DNA of 30,570 nt from positions 1 to 30,570 of IMG/VR virus record IMGVR_UViG_3300037882_000734; one strand, given 5' to 3'. Position 1 is the first letter of the stretch. The number at the start of each line of letters is the position of its first letter. This document shows, piece after piece, positions 24,218 through 30,570 of the stretch. The notes under the pieces are model-generated. The model saw only the letters and a program-made list of their open reading frames with translations, did not search any database and had not been told where the DNA came from. A program made the position numbers and the translations under genes. Origin of the DNA: a virus.

Positions 24218-25201
24218 CTAGAACCAGCGGCCGTCTCCTCCGCAGCCGCCACCATAGAAGAGGGATTCTTGGCCACCGGGCTCATATGTGCCGTTAATTA
24301 TTTGGGGCACCCTCGGCCCGCTGGGGCGCAAAGCCTCGGTCTCTTCGGCCAGAATGCGCGATGCTTCTTCCTCGAATTTGCGGGCCTCATCCAGCTTGTC
24401 GTCGCCACGATACTTGACGGCGCGGCAGGCAAGACGCAGGGCTTCGTAGTTGTCTATCGAAAGCCAATCGCTCATCGAACGAATAGCCAGGGTAGCCTTC
24501 TTGTATTTGACCAGCACGTTCGTCTTGTTAGGAACCTTTATGCGGCGGTAAGTAGGCTCAACCTCGTTTGGCTCGTAATGGCCAATCAACGTCTGACTCA
24601 CGCCATCCGAAGCACGGACAGCATAGAGCTTCACGAAGTCCTTAGTGGTCTCTTTGCTGATTCGGTAGATTCGACCCAAAGAAGGTACGTTCGGGTTGCG
24701 CTGTGGATAGCCGAAGATCAGCGGAACAAGGAAGCCCTCGTAGAGCTTGCCGTCAGGACCGGGCGTGAAAATCTTTTGGCCGTTGTCGGCCCTCGTGGCG
24801 AACACGCGCAACTTCTTGTTGTTATCAGCCGCGCTCGTTACCTCAGCAGTGAGATACGCGGGATATGCCGGATCGCGATAGGTGCAAACCTGCCCCATCT
24901 CCGTGATGACTCCGCACGCACCAGTTCCGCGCGCGCCGGGACCATTAATGTGGTAGCGGAAGAATTGGTCCTGCAATAACGTCGGATGCCCACAGACATC
25001 AACGCCGAGCACTGTGCCAACATCGCGAGGAAGCGTAACGCAGCCATCGCAAACACACAACTCAACCTCCCCTAAAAGGGGATCGGTAATCCCCTTATTG
25101 GCAATCAAGCGCAATGCGTCTGATGTGCGATCAAAGACATCTTGCTCGGAGCACGAGGCAAACTGGGTTTTCGCCTGACTGTAAAAATCTCTCATGTACA
25201 T
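24218..25201 (-). CDS. Tail tubular A/adaptor-like protein (gp11 position), 327 aa
   Basis: The start is the ATG of MYMRDFYSQAK, which has GGAGG eight bases upstream; the ATG five residues earlier would put this site inside the gene. N-terminal helices (SEQDVFDRTSDALRLIANKG) are followed by beta regions. The C-terminal half ends in helices typical of tail tubular A/head-closure proteins: SMSDWLSIDNYEALRLACRA then DEARKFEEEASRILAEE. In T7-like phages gp11 joins the portal to the nozzle and sits just before gp12, as here. The last 20 residues are Gly-rich and unusual. Confidence 0.75.
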   Translation of the reverse strand: MYMRDFYSQAKTQFASCSEQDVFDRTSDALRLIANKGITDPLLGEVELCVCDGCVTLPRDVGTVLGVDVCGHPTLLQDQFFRYHINGPGARGTGACGVITEMGQVCTYRDPAYPAYLTAEVTSAADNNKKLRVFATRADNGQKIFTPGPDGKLYEGFLVPLIFGYPQRNPNVPSLGRIYRISKETTKDFVKLYAVRASDGVSQTLIGHYEPNEVEPTYRRIKVPNKTNVLVKYKKATLAIRSMSDWLSIDNYEALRLACRAVKYRGDDKLDEARKFEEEASRILAEETEALRPSGPRVPQIINGTYEPGGQESLFYGGGCGGDGRWF

Positions 25202-25977
25202 GGCGATTTCCTCCATCCTTTGTGGTTCGATTGCTTCCCAAGCATGACTTGCACTAGCGAAGTTCCAGTGAGTTTCATTTTTCTTGCAAATAGAGAGATA
25301 TTTTTCCCGACATACAACTCACCAAGCGGAGAAACTAGGCTGTACTCCTTCTCTATTGCCCAAGCATTGTTGGTCCTTGTCCGTCCGCCGTTCTTTCTCC
25401 ATCCAAGACATGATAGCAATCTTCCGGTCACAACACCATGCATATTTCCCTGAGGGAGCCCATGCTCCTTGCAGAATTTTTTAAGATTAACCCCAGCGTG
25501 GACATCGCCGTTTGGCGATATTAATTCAAATTTATTCAAATTAGACCGATTCTCTATTGATCGCATGGCGAGTATCAGCTTGTCCGACGGCCTTGCCGGA
25601 CGGCCTGCCGCATCATGTCGGATATTGAATCCGTCTCTGGCTGAATCCAACGCGTTGATCCACTTTTGTTCGAATGAAATAACTTCGCTTGGATTACAGA
25701 ATTCCAGCACCTTGAAAATAAATCTGGATTCGCCAAACATTTGATAGGCGGAAGCCATGTGGGGATTCTTGTGCCTATTCCCCCTGAGCGAACCCCTGTG
25801 ACAGTTAAATCGGGCACGGATATTTCCAGACCCTCCCATATAATACCGCCCATTCGCATCGCAGAGGATCGCATAAACTCCCGGACGCGCCAGCGCCTTA
25901 TCTGGCTTTTCAGTCAGTAATTGCGCCGCAGGAATTTCGCATTCGGAAACCATGTAGAATTGTGTAGAGCCGAACAC
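25192..25977 (-). CDS. GIY-YIG homing endonuclease with two C-terminal DNA-binding repeats, 261 aa
   Basis: The catalytic domain spans about 30-122: GVY at 33-35, YYMGG at 45-49, the conserved Arg at 54 or 56 (GNIRARF), Glu 103 (FEQKWINAL) and Asn 118 (GFNI). Two related DNA-binding repeats follow: FELISPNGDVHAGVNLKKFC (150-195) and YSLVSPLGELYVGKNISLFA (212-257), each ending GWRK, as in NUMOD/IENR-type intron-encoded nucleases. It is a free-standing mobile gene between two structural genes, and its 3' end overlaps the gp11-like start by 10 nt. Its sequence is visibly more AT-rich than the neighbours. The start is a GTG; ATG at residue 9 is an alternative. Confidence 0.9.
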   Translation of the reverse strand: MFGSTQFYMVSECEIPAAQLLTEKPDKALARPGVYAILCDANGRYYMGGSGNIRARFNCHRGSLRGNRHKNPHMASAYQMFGESRFIFKVLEFCNPSEVISFEQKWINALDSARDGFNIRHDAAGRPARPSDKLILAMRSIENRSNLNKFELISPNGDVHAGVNLKKFCKEHGLPQGNMHGVVTGRLLSCLGWRKNGGRTRTNNAWAIEKEYSLVSPLGELYVGKNISLFARKMKLTGTSLVQVMLGKQSNHKGWRKSPCT

Positions 25978-25995
25978 GCTTCGGCAATGCGATAC

Positions 25996-26337
25996 TTAGC
26001 TTTCCTCCTCGTATTCCCCTTTCTTCATCTTCTTGCGCATGGCCTCTTTCAATGCCGACGCCATGCTCACCATGTCTTCGCTTTTCGAGCCGCCCTTGAC
26101 CTCGATGGACTGAACCTCGATTTCGCAGCGGTACTTGGGATCGTCGGGATCGCGGGTATTTTCGCCCGAATCGATCTTGCGAAACGTGATGACGGCGGTG
26201 CCTTCATCCGGGATGTCCATCTTCTTGTCGCCCGTGAAGTAGAGTGATGGATAGTGAACCTTTCCTTCGCTGCCTTCGCTCATTGGAGCGGTGCAGCAAC
26301 CGGGGTCTTCGTTTTTCTGTCCGAGATCGTATTTCAT
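25996..26337 (-). CDS. Small virion-associated beta protein, 113 aa
   Basis: The N-terminus has a CC pair (DPGCCTAPMSEG), followed by a beta-rich core (HYPSLYFTGDKKMDIPDEGT, then ITFRKIDSGENTR and RCEIEVQSIEV) and a C-terminal basic helix (ALKEAMRKKMKKGEYEEES). A core of this sort with P-x-LY and EGTA-type strands occurs in small proteins encoded next to phage capsid genes, some of which stabilise the shell, but I cannot fix the family. Located between capsid and tail genes; a head decoration or stabilising role is a reasonable guess. Confidence 0.6.
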   Translation of the reverse strand: MKYDLGQKNEDPGCCTAPMSEGSEGKVHYPSLYFTGDKKMDIPDEGTAVITFRKIDSGENTRDPDDPKYRCEIEVQSIEVKGGSKSEDMVSMASALKEAMRKKMKKGEYEEES

Positions 26338-26349
26338 TTTGGTGTTTGG

Positions 26350-26775
26350 TTAAGCGGAGATTAGAGCCGACCACATTCCGAGCCCATCGGAAGTCAGCAT
26401 CACTGTGCCGTATTGGGCAATATCAATAGATGCCGATCCGTTGATAGTATCGGAGCCGTTGGGCATGATTGTGACCACGCCAGCGCCTTTGTTGAAGACG
26501 ACATAGCGGCGACCGGTGTTGAGTGAGGAGGCGGGAAGCGTGATGTCGAATGCGCCCGCCGCATTGGCCTCCACGAACTGATCGTCTGAGTCGAGGGTCT
26601 GGGCCGTCGAGTAGACTGTGACCGACAGGACGAGGCTGGCGAGGGACTGGAACAGCGCGGCGAGTTGCGCCATCGTTGCCGTTTTCAGCACGCCGTCGGA
26701 ATCGCGCACGAACAGCACGTAGTCGGCGGCGACCGGGACTTGATTGGGATAATTTGTAGCGTTTACTTTGGACAT
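26350..26775 (-). CDS. Small fibre/decoration-like beta protein, 141 aa
   Basis: The first 50 residues (VPVAADYVLFVRDSDGVLKT, then MAQLAALFQSLASL) are an attachment region like those before phage fibre tips. The rest is a beta-helix-like fold with the motif YVVFNKGAGVVTIMPNGSDT, SASIDIAQYGTVMLTSDG and a final WSALI, which is repeatedly found at the end of phage tail fibres and head fibres. Here the domain is a stand-alone protein near the capsid gene, so a head fibre or decoration protein is possible. Confidence 0.65.
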   Translation of the reverse strand: MSKVNATNYPNQVPVAADYVLFVRDSDGVLKTATMAQLAALFQSLASLVLSVTVYSTAQTLDSDDQFVEANAAGAFDITLPASSLNTGRRYVVFNKGAGVVTIMPNGSDTINGSASIDIAQYGTVMLTSDGLGMWSALISA

Positions 26776-26779
26776 GATA

Positions 26780-27037
26780 TTAGGCCACGAGGCCGGTTAA
26801 GATTGAGCCCATGCTATCGGTGAGCGCAGAGCATTCAGAATCATAGAGCTTGCCGACCGCGAAGAACTCTTCCGTGTCGGGATCGTATTCGATAGTCGGG
26901 TCTTCCTCGTCGCACGCGGGCACGGGCAGCACAGGGGCCTCGCATGTGAGGCGCACGGGGATCGGCGCGCAGCAGCCGGTCTGCGTGTCGGCATACTCAT
27001 CAAAGTCAGTGCAGTCATGGCAGCAAGGATTACTCAT
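26780..27037 (-). CDS. Cys-rich small acidic protein, 85 aa
   Basis: There are seven cysteines in the first 45 residues (SNPCCHDCTDFDE, TGCCAP, RLTCEAPV, then PACDEE) and a strongly acidic middle (EEDPTIEYDPDTEEFF). One further Cys lies in KLYDSECSALTD. The spacing of paired Cys suggests a metal-binding or disulfide-knotted module. It sits between two small virion-associated genes with 3-4 nt spacers. No known family comes to mind. Confidence 0.6.
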   Translation of the reverse strand: MSNPCCHDCTDFDEYADTQTGCCAPIPVRLTCEAPVLPVPACDEEDPTIEYDPDTEEFFAVGKLYDSECSALTDSMGSILTGLVA

Positions 27038-27040
27038 GGC

Positions 27041-27286
27041 TTACCAGTCGCTCATCGGGGTGCGAAGCCATTGGCCAGCAGCCGCCGAATAGGCGTAGAA
27101 GTACGAGTCGTCGATGGCCCACTGGCCAGCCGATCCGGGCGAGGCGGGATTAGCAGGGGCAGGTACTAGCCCACCGCCACCACCTCCGCCACCATCGACA
27201 ATCAGCGCGGTATTGTTACAGATACGGCGAAGCAGTGATACTGCCGAGCCGGGAGGAAAGCCAATGTCAGGATATTGCGCGGGCAT
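27041..27286 (-). CDS. Modular small virion protein with Gly linker and beta hook, 81 aa
   Basis: Three parts are visible. The N-terminal module MPAQYPDIGFPPGSAVSLLR is shared with the next gene. A polyglycine/Pro-Ala linker follows (GGGGGGGG then VPAPANPASPG). The C-terminal segment, AGQWAIDDSYFYAYSAAAGQ then WLRTPMSDW, matches the C-terminus of the 258-aa fibre-like protein. The arrangement suggests an anchor, flexible spacer and exposed beta hook: a minimal head fibre or decoration protein. The family is not known to me. Confidence 0.65.
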   Translation of the reverse strand: MPAQYPDIGFPPGSAVSLLRRICNNTALIVDGGGGGGGGLVPAPANPASPGSAGQWAIDDSYFYAYSAAAGQWLRTPMSDW

Positions 27287-27291
27287 GGTGG

Positions 27292-27486
27292 TTATTGGTT
27301 GTCCACGATGAACGCGGAATAAAAGCAGGATTTACGGATGGCCGACATTTCATTATCAAGAGCGTTCGGCTCAAGCGTTCCCGAGTACCCATAGGCTTGG
27401 GCCAGCTCAAAGAGGTTGCGCGATATGTCGCGCCAAAGCCCTGTAGATGAGTCGGGCGGGAATCCAATTCCGGGATATTGTGGCAT
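27292..27486 (-). CDS. Small protein paralogous to its neighbour's N-terminus, 64 aa
   Basis: It begins MPQYPGIGFPPDSSTGLWRD, closely matching the first 20 residues of the 81-aa protein just downstream, then diverges into an Ala/Leu/Asn-rich segment ending SCFYSAFIVDNQ. The two genes are therefore probably tandem duplicates that acquired different C-termini. It lies 120 nt downstream of the capsid gene. The shared MP-QYP-x-IGFPP module may be a docking motif for the capsid. Confidence 0.6.
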   Translation of the reverse strand: MPQYPGIGFPPDSSTGLWRDISRNLFELAQAYGYSGTLEPNALDNEMSAIRKSCFYSAFIVDNQ

Positions 27487-27509
27487 ATTCGTGTGAGGTT
27501 GTTACTACC

Positions 27510-27525
27510 ACCGGCCCTCGCCGGT
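27510..27525 (-). terminator. GC-rich hairpin after the capsid gene
   Basis: A perfect 6-bp stem ACCGGC/GCCGGT with a 4-nt loop (GAGG on the transcript) lies in the 120-nt spacer between the capsid stop and the 64-aa gene. There is no U-run, so it is not a textbook intrinsic terminator; a partial attenuator or an RNA-processing/stability element for the abundant capsid message is equally likely. I see no gene in 27487-27606. Confidence 0.4.
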
Positions 27526-27606
27526 CTCCGCCCCGACCAAGAGTTAATCCAGATCGGGACGGTGTGTGAATCAAGCGGAACTCATGGCGTCCGCGTGGCC
27601 CCGAGA

Positions 27607-28857
27607 TCAAACCTCGTCGGTCAGATCGCTGATGTCGGTGCAGGTGTCGGTGGCATCGGTGAAGGAGCCACGGCAACGCTTGCTGATGATCGACAGAACA
27701 TAGTGCGGTGCATACGGCTGGATCGCCCGCACAATGCGGAACTGGAACCAGCCGAAATCCTGCCAACGATTGCAGGATTCAAGCGGATTGAACCACTTGA
27801 GTTCACCGCCGAACATGCCCGTCGGCCACTTCGCCATGTCCTCACCCGTGTAGTTCTCCGGAGTGAGACGCCCGAAGGCATTCTTCGCGAAGATCATGAA
27901 CGAGACCTCGTAGGCCGCGTTCACCCACTGCGGGTTGGTTTTCCACGTCAGGCCGGTCGAGTTGGTCGCCACTTGCAGGTAGGGCTCAATGAGCACCGGA
28001 TTGCCGTTGGCGTCCAAACCGTTGAAGCGGAGGGGAACCGGGTCGATGGCGAACTTCAGGCCACGGAAGTTCGAGTCGATGAAGGCGTAAGCCCACAGGC
28101 CGGTATGGCCGTCAGCGTAGCCGCCGGTCGTGCTGGCAACCAGCGTGTTGTTAACCGGGGCGTCGGTGCGCAGAGCATCATTCAACTCGTAGGAGGTGAT
28201 GTAGATCGCGTGCGCGTCCGGCCCCTTGCCGAACATCGGCGGGGTGAAGTTGTAGGCGATGTAATCGCGCAGCCACTTGGCGTACTGGAAGGTCATCCGG
28301 TCGCCGGGGAAGTTGCCGTTGAAGTTGGTGGACACAGCCCACTCGGAACCCGTCAGGCCGGACTCGGGAACGCCGCCAGGGGCAGGCGTCACGAACTTCA
28401 TGCCGGAGAGATCGAGCAGATTGCTGCGGATGTCGGCCGAGATAACCGACTTGATGCCCTCTTTGAGCATCTGCACCGCTTGATCGAGCTGCTTTTCCAC
28501 CACGAAATACTGCTGGCGAACGCAGATCGGAGCGGACTGGCCTTCCAGCACGCCGGGGATCGACGTGTATTGGTAGGTGCCCCACTTGGCAGTGGGAGGA
28601 GCCAGTTGGCAGGACTCGGAGAACGGGGTGAACTCAGGAGAAGTGAGGCTCTGGTTCATCGCCGTGCGGGGAGTGGCAGAATAAATCTGCTGCTCGCCGT
28701 AGCCGGACGAGAACGTGTCCTGAGTGACGATGTTGGAGTAAGGGTCCGTGTAAGCAATGTGCTCGACGAACGCGAGGCGGATGGTCGAATTTTGTTCCTC
28801 AAGGGCAGAAGCGAATTCTGCCGGGTCGAAGTCACAGACTGAGCCGTTGGTAGCCAT
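27607..28857 (-). CDS. Candidate major capsid protein, 416 aa
   Basis: Of the size usual for HK97-fold capsid subunits and placed immediately before the small virion and gp11-like genes, as T7 gp10 is. The N-terminal part (residues 1-75) is helical and Ser/Thr-rich with TAMNQSLTSPEFTPF. A long spine-like helix (QQYFVVEKQLDQAVQMLKEG then SVISADIRSNLL) spans about 115-150, and the C-terminal part alternates strands and loops (WLRDYIAYNFTPPMF; APHYVLSIISKRCRG). No peptidase or propeptide is visible. The gene has its own long structured leader, as expected for the most strongly expressed late gene. Assignment is by position, size and fold-like pattern. Confidence 0.65.
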   Translation of the reverse strand: MATNGSVCDFDPAEFASALEEQNSTIRLAFVEHIAYTDPYSNIVTQDTFSSGYGEQQIYSATPRTAMNQSLTSPEFTPFSESCQLAPPTAKWGTYQYTSIPGVLEGQSAPICVRQQYFVVEKQLDQAVQMLKEGIKSVISADIRSNLLDLSGMKFVTPAPGGVPESGLTGSEWAVSTNFNGNFPGDRMTFQYAKWLRDYIAYNFTPPMFGKGPDAHAIYITSYELNDALRTDAPVNNTLVASTTGGYADGHTGLWAYAFIDSNFRGLKFAIDPVPLRFNGLDANGNPVLIEPYLQVATNSTGLTWKTNPQWVNAAYEVSFMIFAKNAFGRLTPENYTGEDMAKWPTGMFGGELKWFNPLESCNRWQDFGWFQFRIVRAIQPYAPHYVLSIISKRCRGSFTDATDTCTDISDLTDEV

Positions 28858-28904
28858 AAGAGTATTGAGTTTACCCCGTAGCGCGCGGAAATAGATTGGA
28901 TGCA

Positions 28905-28995
28905 GCGGAAGGGCGCACGAGGAGTTAAATCCTCCGTGGCATCATGGTCCGAGCTGCCGGGGAGCGATCCCGTTCTCTAATCTCGGTTCTTCCGC
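28905..28995 (-). ncRNA. Highly structured 5' leader RNA upstream of the capsid gene
   Basis: On the minus-strand transcript a 7-bp closing stem GCGGAAG/CUUCCGC (28995-28989 with 28911-28905) encloses two further hairpins. One is CCGAG/CUCGG (around 28987-28983 with 28955-28951) containing an inner GGGA-UCGC-UCCC hairpin. The other is CACGGAGGA/UCCUCGUG (28938-28930 with 28923-28916, one bulged G) with the loop UUUAAC. The result is a three-way junction of 91 nt ending about 50 nt before the capsid ATG. The structure is read by eye. A regulatory leader, a ribozyme or a processing site are possible. On the opposite strand the closing stem is followed by TATTTTT. Confidence 0.5.
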
Positions 28996-29030
28996 TATTT
29001 TTGGATTGAGCCTGACGAAAGCTCATTTCC

Positions 29031-29044
29031 GGCGCTCTCGCGCC
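29031..29044 (-). promoter_or_regulatory. GNRA-tetraloop hairpin after the HNH gene
   Basis: On the transcript GGCGC-GAGA-GCGCC forms a perfect 5-bp GC stem capped by a GNRA-type loop, starting 6 nt after the HNH stop codon. A second weaker stem UGAGC/GCUCA follows at 29025-29007. No U-run follows, so it may stabilise or separate the HNH and capsid messages rather than end transcription. Confidence 0.4.
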
Positions 29045-29050
29045 CTGTGG

Positions 29051-29830
29051 TTACGCCAACGATTTCTCGATTGCCACGCAATGAGGAATCTTAGGACCAA
29101 TCATGTAGTCAATGGTAATTTTATTATACTTCCGCAGATTGTCTGGACCCCATAGGGGCTGCAAATTCGTGTAATGCCAACAATCCCGAACCTGCCTCGG
29201 GTCTGAGTGATCGAATGCCGAGCAAGGAATAATGTGGTCAATATGCCACACACCAATACTTCGGTTTTCCCATGTCATTCCGGGGAGCATAAGCGATTCA
29301 ATGTGCTCCGCAAATCCATTTCTGGATATGCCTAAGAAATGAGTTACGCTGGCCTTAGATTTCTTCTTGCCCGAAACACCAAGGATGCGCACCAAGCGGC
29401 ATTTCATGGCGCAGATAGCCCTAAACCGAGGATCTTTTTTCTTTTTTGTGCGCACCCATTCACGCATATAGGAATTCATCTCTGCCCTGTTTTCATTCCT
29501 CCAGATAGCAAGTCTCTTATCCACGCAATCTCTGCACACAAGTCCAGTAGGAGGAAATTCGTTAATCGGTTTTCCGGTTTCGCATTTCGAGCACGTTAGT
29601 TCAGTAGCCCCATTCGGTCGAACCCGCTTGTTAATCCATTTCCTGGCCCCTCCTTTTCTTGCAGAAACTCCAGATGACCTGAGTAATTCAGCTATGAACT
29701 CATTCCCGATTTGATACTTCTTCATCAGTTCGCGGAAACGCATCCCGCCAACATAATCCTCCACAACGGAAGCATTGCGCTTTTCAAGCTGACGCTTGCT
29801 TAGGTTATCATGGATGTGGCCGTTCCCCAT
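29051..29830 (-). CDS. HNH homing endonuclease with zinc fingers, 259 aa
   Basis: The C-terminal HNH core is WHIDHIIPCSAF (His 196, Asp 198, His 199) followed by TNLQPLWGPDNLRKYNK (Asn 222, Asn 231). A Cys-x2-Cys pair (80/83) and a second (99/102) form a zinc-binding segment in the middle. The N-terminus has an HTH-like stretch at about 22-55 (SVVEDYVGGMRFRELMKKYQ) that could recognise DNA. This is a free-standing homing-type nuclease, 3 nt downstream of the preceding small gene and about 190 nt upstream of the capsid gene, with a more AT-rich composition than its neighbours. Confidence 0.88.
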   Translation of the reverse strand: MGNGHIHDNLSKRQLEKRNASVVEDYVGGMRFRELMKKYQIGNEFIAELLRSSGVSARKGGARKWINKRVRPNGATELTCSKCETGKPINEFPPTGLVCRDCVDKRLAIWRNENRAEMNSYMREWVRTKKKKDPRFRAICAMKCRLVRILGVSGKKKSKASVTHFLGISRNGFAEHIESLMLPGMTWENRSIGVWHIDHIIPCSAFDHSDPRQVRDCWHYTNLQPLWGPDNLRKYNKITIDYMIGPKIPHCVAIEKSLA

Positions 29831-29833
29831 AGA

Positions 29834-30196
29834 TCAACCCCAATCCGACTCGCCCATGTGAGCTGAAGTCCCATTGGTTGATCCGCCAAAGTGCTGCCTG
29901 ATTTCAAGCACAAGCATCGCCCACTTGTTGCGGTAGTGAACGGCGGCGGGGTTATCCACCCCGTAGATCAACTCCATTTCAGCCATGATCGCTAAATGCT
30001 CATCCATCAATCTGGAGAGCTGCTTTCGATACTCTTCCGCAACGCTTTGCCAATCGACGTATTCCAGCCGAACTGGAATGCACGTCACCTGCCCACAGTT
30101 AAAGCAGTGAACTCGCTCAGTCTGAATAGAGAGTTTCGGGATTTCCGTCCCGAAAGAAGCGGAGAACAGATTTTGCGCTGGGTCGAAGTGTTTCAT
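29834..30196 (-). CDS. Small protein with Cys motif, 120 aa
   Basis: I use the ATG giving MKHFDPAQNLFSASFGTEIP, which forms an ATGA overlap with the upstream gene; the longer frame back from it is Arg/Gly-rich, low-quality translation. A Cys motif HCFNCGQVTC (about residues 30-39) suggests a partial zinc site. A helical C-terminal half (EEYRKQLSRLMDEHLAIMAE) follows. Not matched to a family. It precedes the HNH gene and probably shares a transcript with the upstream ABA-domain-like gene. Confidence 0.6.
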   Translation of the reverse strand: MKHFDPAQNLFSASFGTEIPKLSIQTERVHCFNCGQVTCIPVRLEYVDWQSVAEEYRKQLSRLMDEHLAIMAEMELIYGVDNPAAVHYRNKWAMLVLEIRQHFGGSTNGTSAHMGESDWG

Positions 30197-30555
30197 GTCG
30201 CAACCTCCACCTCCACCCCATGCGCCCGCAGCAATGCGATTACGGCGGCGCGGGGGAGAGATGCGCAGGTCGCCCTGTCGCGAGTCGTGCATCCGTTTAG
30301 TATGACCTCCCATTGTCCTGACTGAAAATTTATCTCGGGGCCATTCGTGTGCCCGTTAAACTTCTCCAACCACGGCAGCACGGCGTCCATGGATTCAGTG
30401 AATTTAGGCATACAATGTGTATCACCGATAAGAACATGCCCGCCTTCTGGATCGTAAAGAACCTGCTTGCCCATGCGCTCACAGCGGAACCACCCCGCCA
30501 CCTTCTCCGCAAAAGCCGCGTTGAGATGATCGTCTGTGGGATTAATAATTTTCAT
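30193..30555 (-). CDS. Phage ABA-sandwich-domain-like protein, 120 aa
   Basis: The start is the ATG of MKIINPTDDHLNAAFAEKVA; a TTG two codons earlier is less likely. The pattern matches the small phage ABA-sandwich family: an N-terminal LNAAFAEKVAGW helix, a middle MPKFTESMDAVLPWLEKF segment, and a late CASLPRAAVIALLRAHG helix. Members of the family are accessory early proteins of unknown function. Its stop overlaps the next ATG as ATGA. The window ends 15 nt upstream, so promoters are not visible. Confidence 0.7.
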   Translation of the reverse strand: MKIINPTDDHLNAAFAEKVAGWFRCERMGKQVLYDPEGGHVLIGDTHCMPKFTESMDAVLPWLEKFNGHTNGPEINFQSGQWEVILNGCTTRDRATCASLPRAAVIALLRAHGVEVEVAT

Positions 30556-30570
30556 CGGCAATAAATCGCA

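Noticed and set aside
27478-28842. Long 454-residue plus-strand frame opposite the capsid gene
   Set aside because: Composition is a GC-codon mirror of the capsid gene (Arg/Val/Gly-rich, no domain pattern), while the minus-strand frame has capsid-like size, position and its own leader.
28900-29000. tRNA-like 7-bp closing stem with about 77 enclosed nucleotides
   Set aside because: No T-loop (TTCRA-type) or D-loop, no anticodon arm in the right place and no CCA; the inner pairing fits a different three-way junction.
29001-29045. Possible hammerhead-ribozyme core (CTGACGA and GAAA look-alikes near each other)
   Set aside because: The two motifs lie on opposite strands and the required stem II between them is missing.

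Overview
The window is a tightly packed late (virion plus lysis) region of a tailed phage with a T7-like, short-tailed (podovirus-type) gene order. Nearly every gene is on the minus strand, so the module reads from high to low coordinates. The order is: candidate major capsid protein, several small accessory proteins, gp11-like tail tubular A, gp12-like tail tubular B/nozzle, a GNAT-like protein in the T7 gp13 position, three internal (ejected) virion proteins in the gp14/15/16 positions (the last 1804 aa), small terminase candidate, large terminase, tail fibres, then a lysis/membrane cluster. No portal, scaffold, integrase, RNA polymerase, DNA polymerase, tRNA or CRISPR array is visible. Base composition by eye is moderately GC-rich. 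Lipobox lipoproteins, a candidate hydrolase and T7-like internal proteins suggest a Gram-negative host. I cannot name the host: many starts have no Shine-Dalgarno sequence while a few have a very strong one.

Layout. 1-648: two small plus-strand genes of unknown function. 649-3276: a run of ten tiny minus-strand genes, mostly membrane or lipoprotein, read as the lysis/envelope cluster. Three of them (27, 18 and 35 aa) are very short, and the 35-aa and 27-aa ones fill gaps exactly. 3273-5975: two fibre-like proteins that carry N-terminal signal peptides. 6059-6589: a lone plus-strand zinc-cluster protein. 6550-7098: a small DNA-binding (HTH) protein. 7100-10220: terminase and small packaging-side genes. 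10251-18165: three internal virion proteins, the largest with an ADP-ribosyltransferase-like domain. 18168-23253: GNAT-like protein, tail proteins and a nozzle fused to an Ig-like and a glycine-rich domain. 23258-27486: tail tubular A and small virion-associated proteins, interrupted by a GIY-YIG homing endonuclease. 27607-28857: candidate capsid protein, preceded by a strongly structured leader (28905-28995) and an HNH endonuclease. 29834-30555: two small accessory genes.

How they fit together: the capsid is filled by the terminase pair. The tubular A/B proteins close the head and form the tail. The internal proteins would be ejected to bridge the envelope and may carry an effector domain. 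The fibres, Ig and glycine-rich modules would bind the host surface, and the low-coordinate cluster would open the cell. Genes are coupled by repeated 4-nt ATGA/GTGA overlaps, consistent with long polycistronic late transcripts. The features most worth a second look are the folded capsid leader beside the HNH gene, the ART-like domain in the 1804-aa protein, the nozzle fusion, and the dense set of tiny membrane genes.
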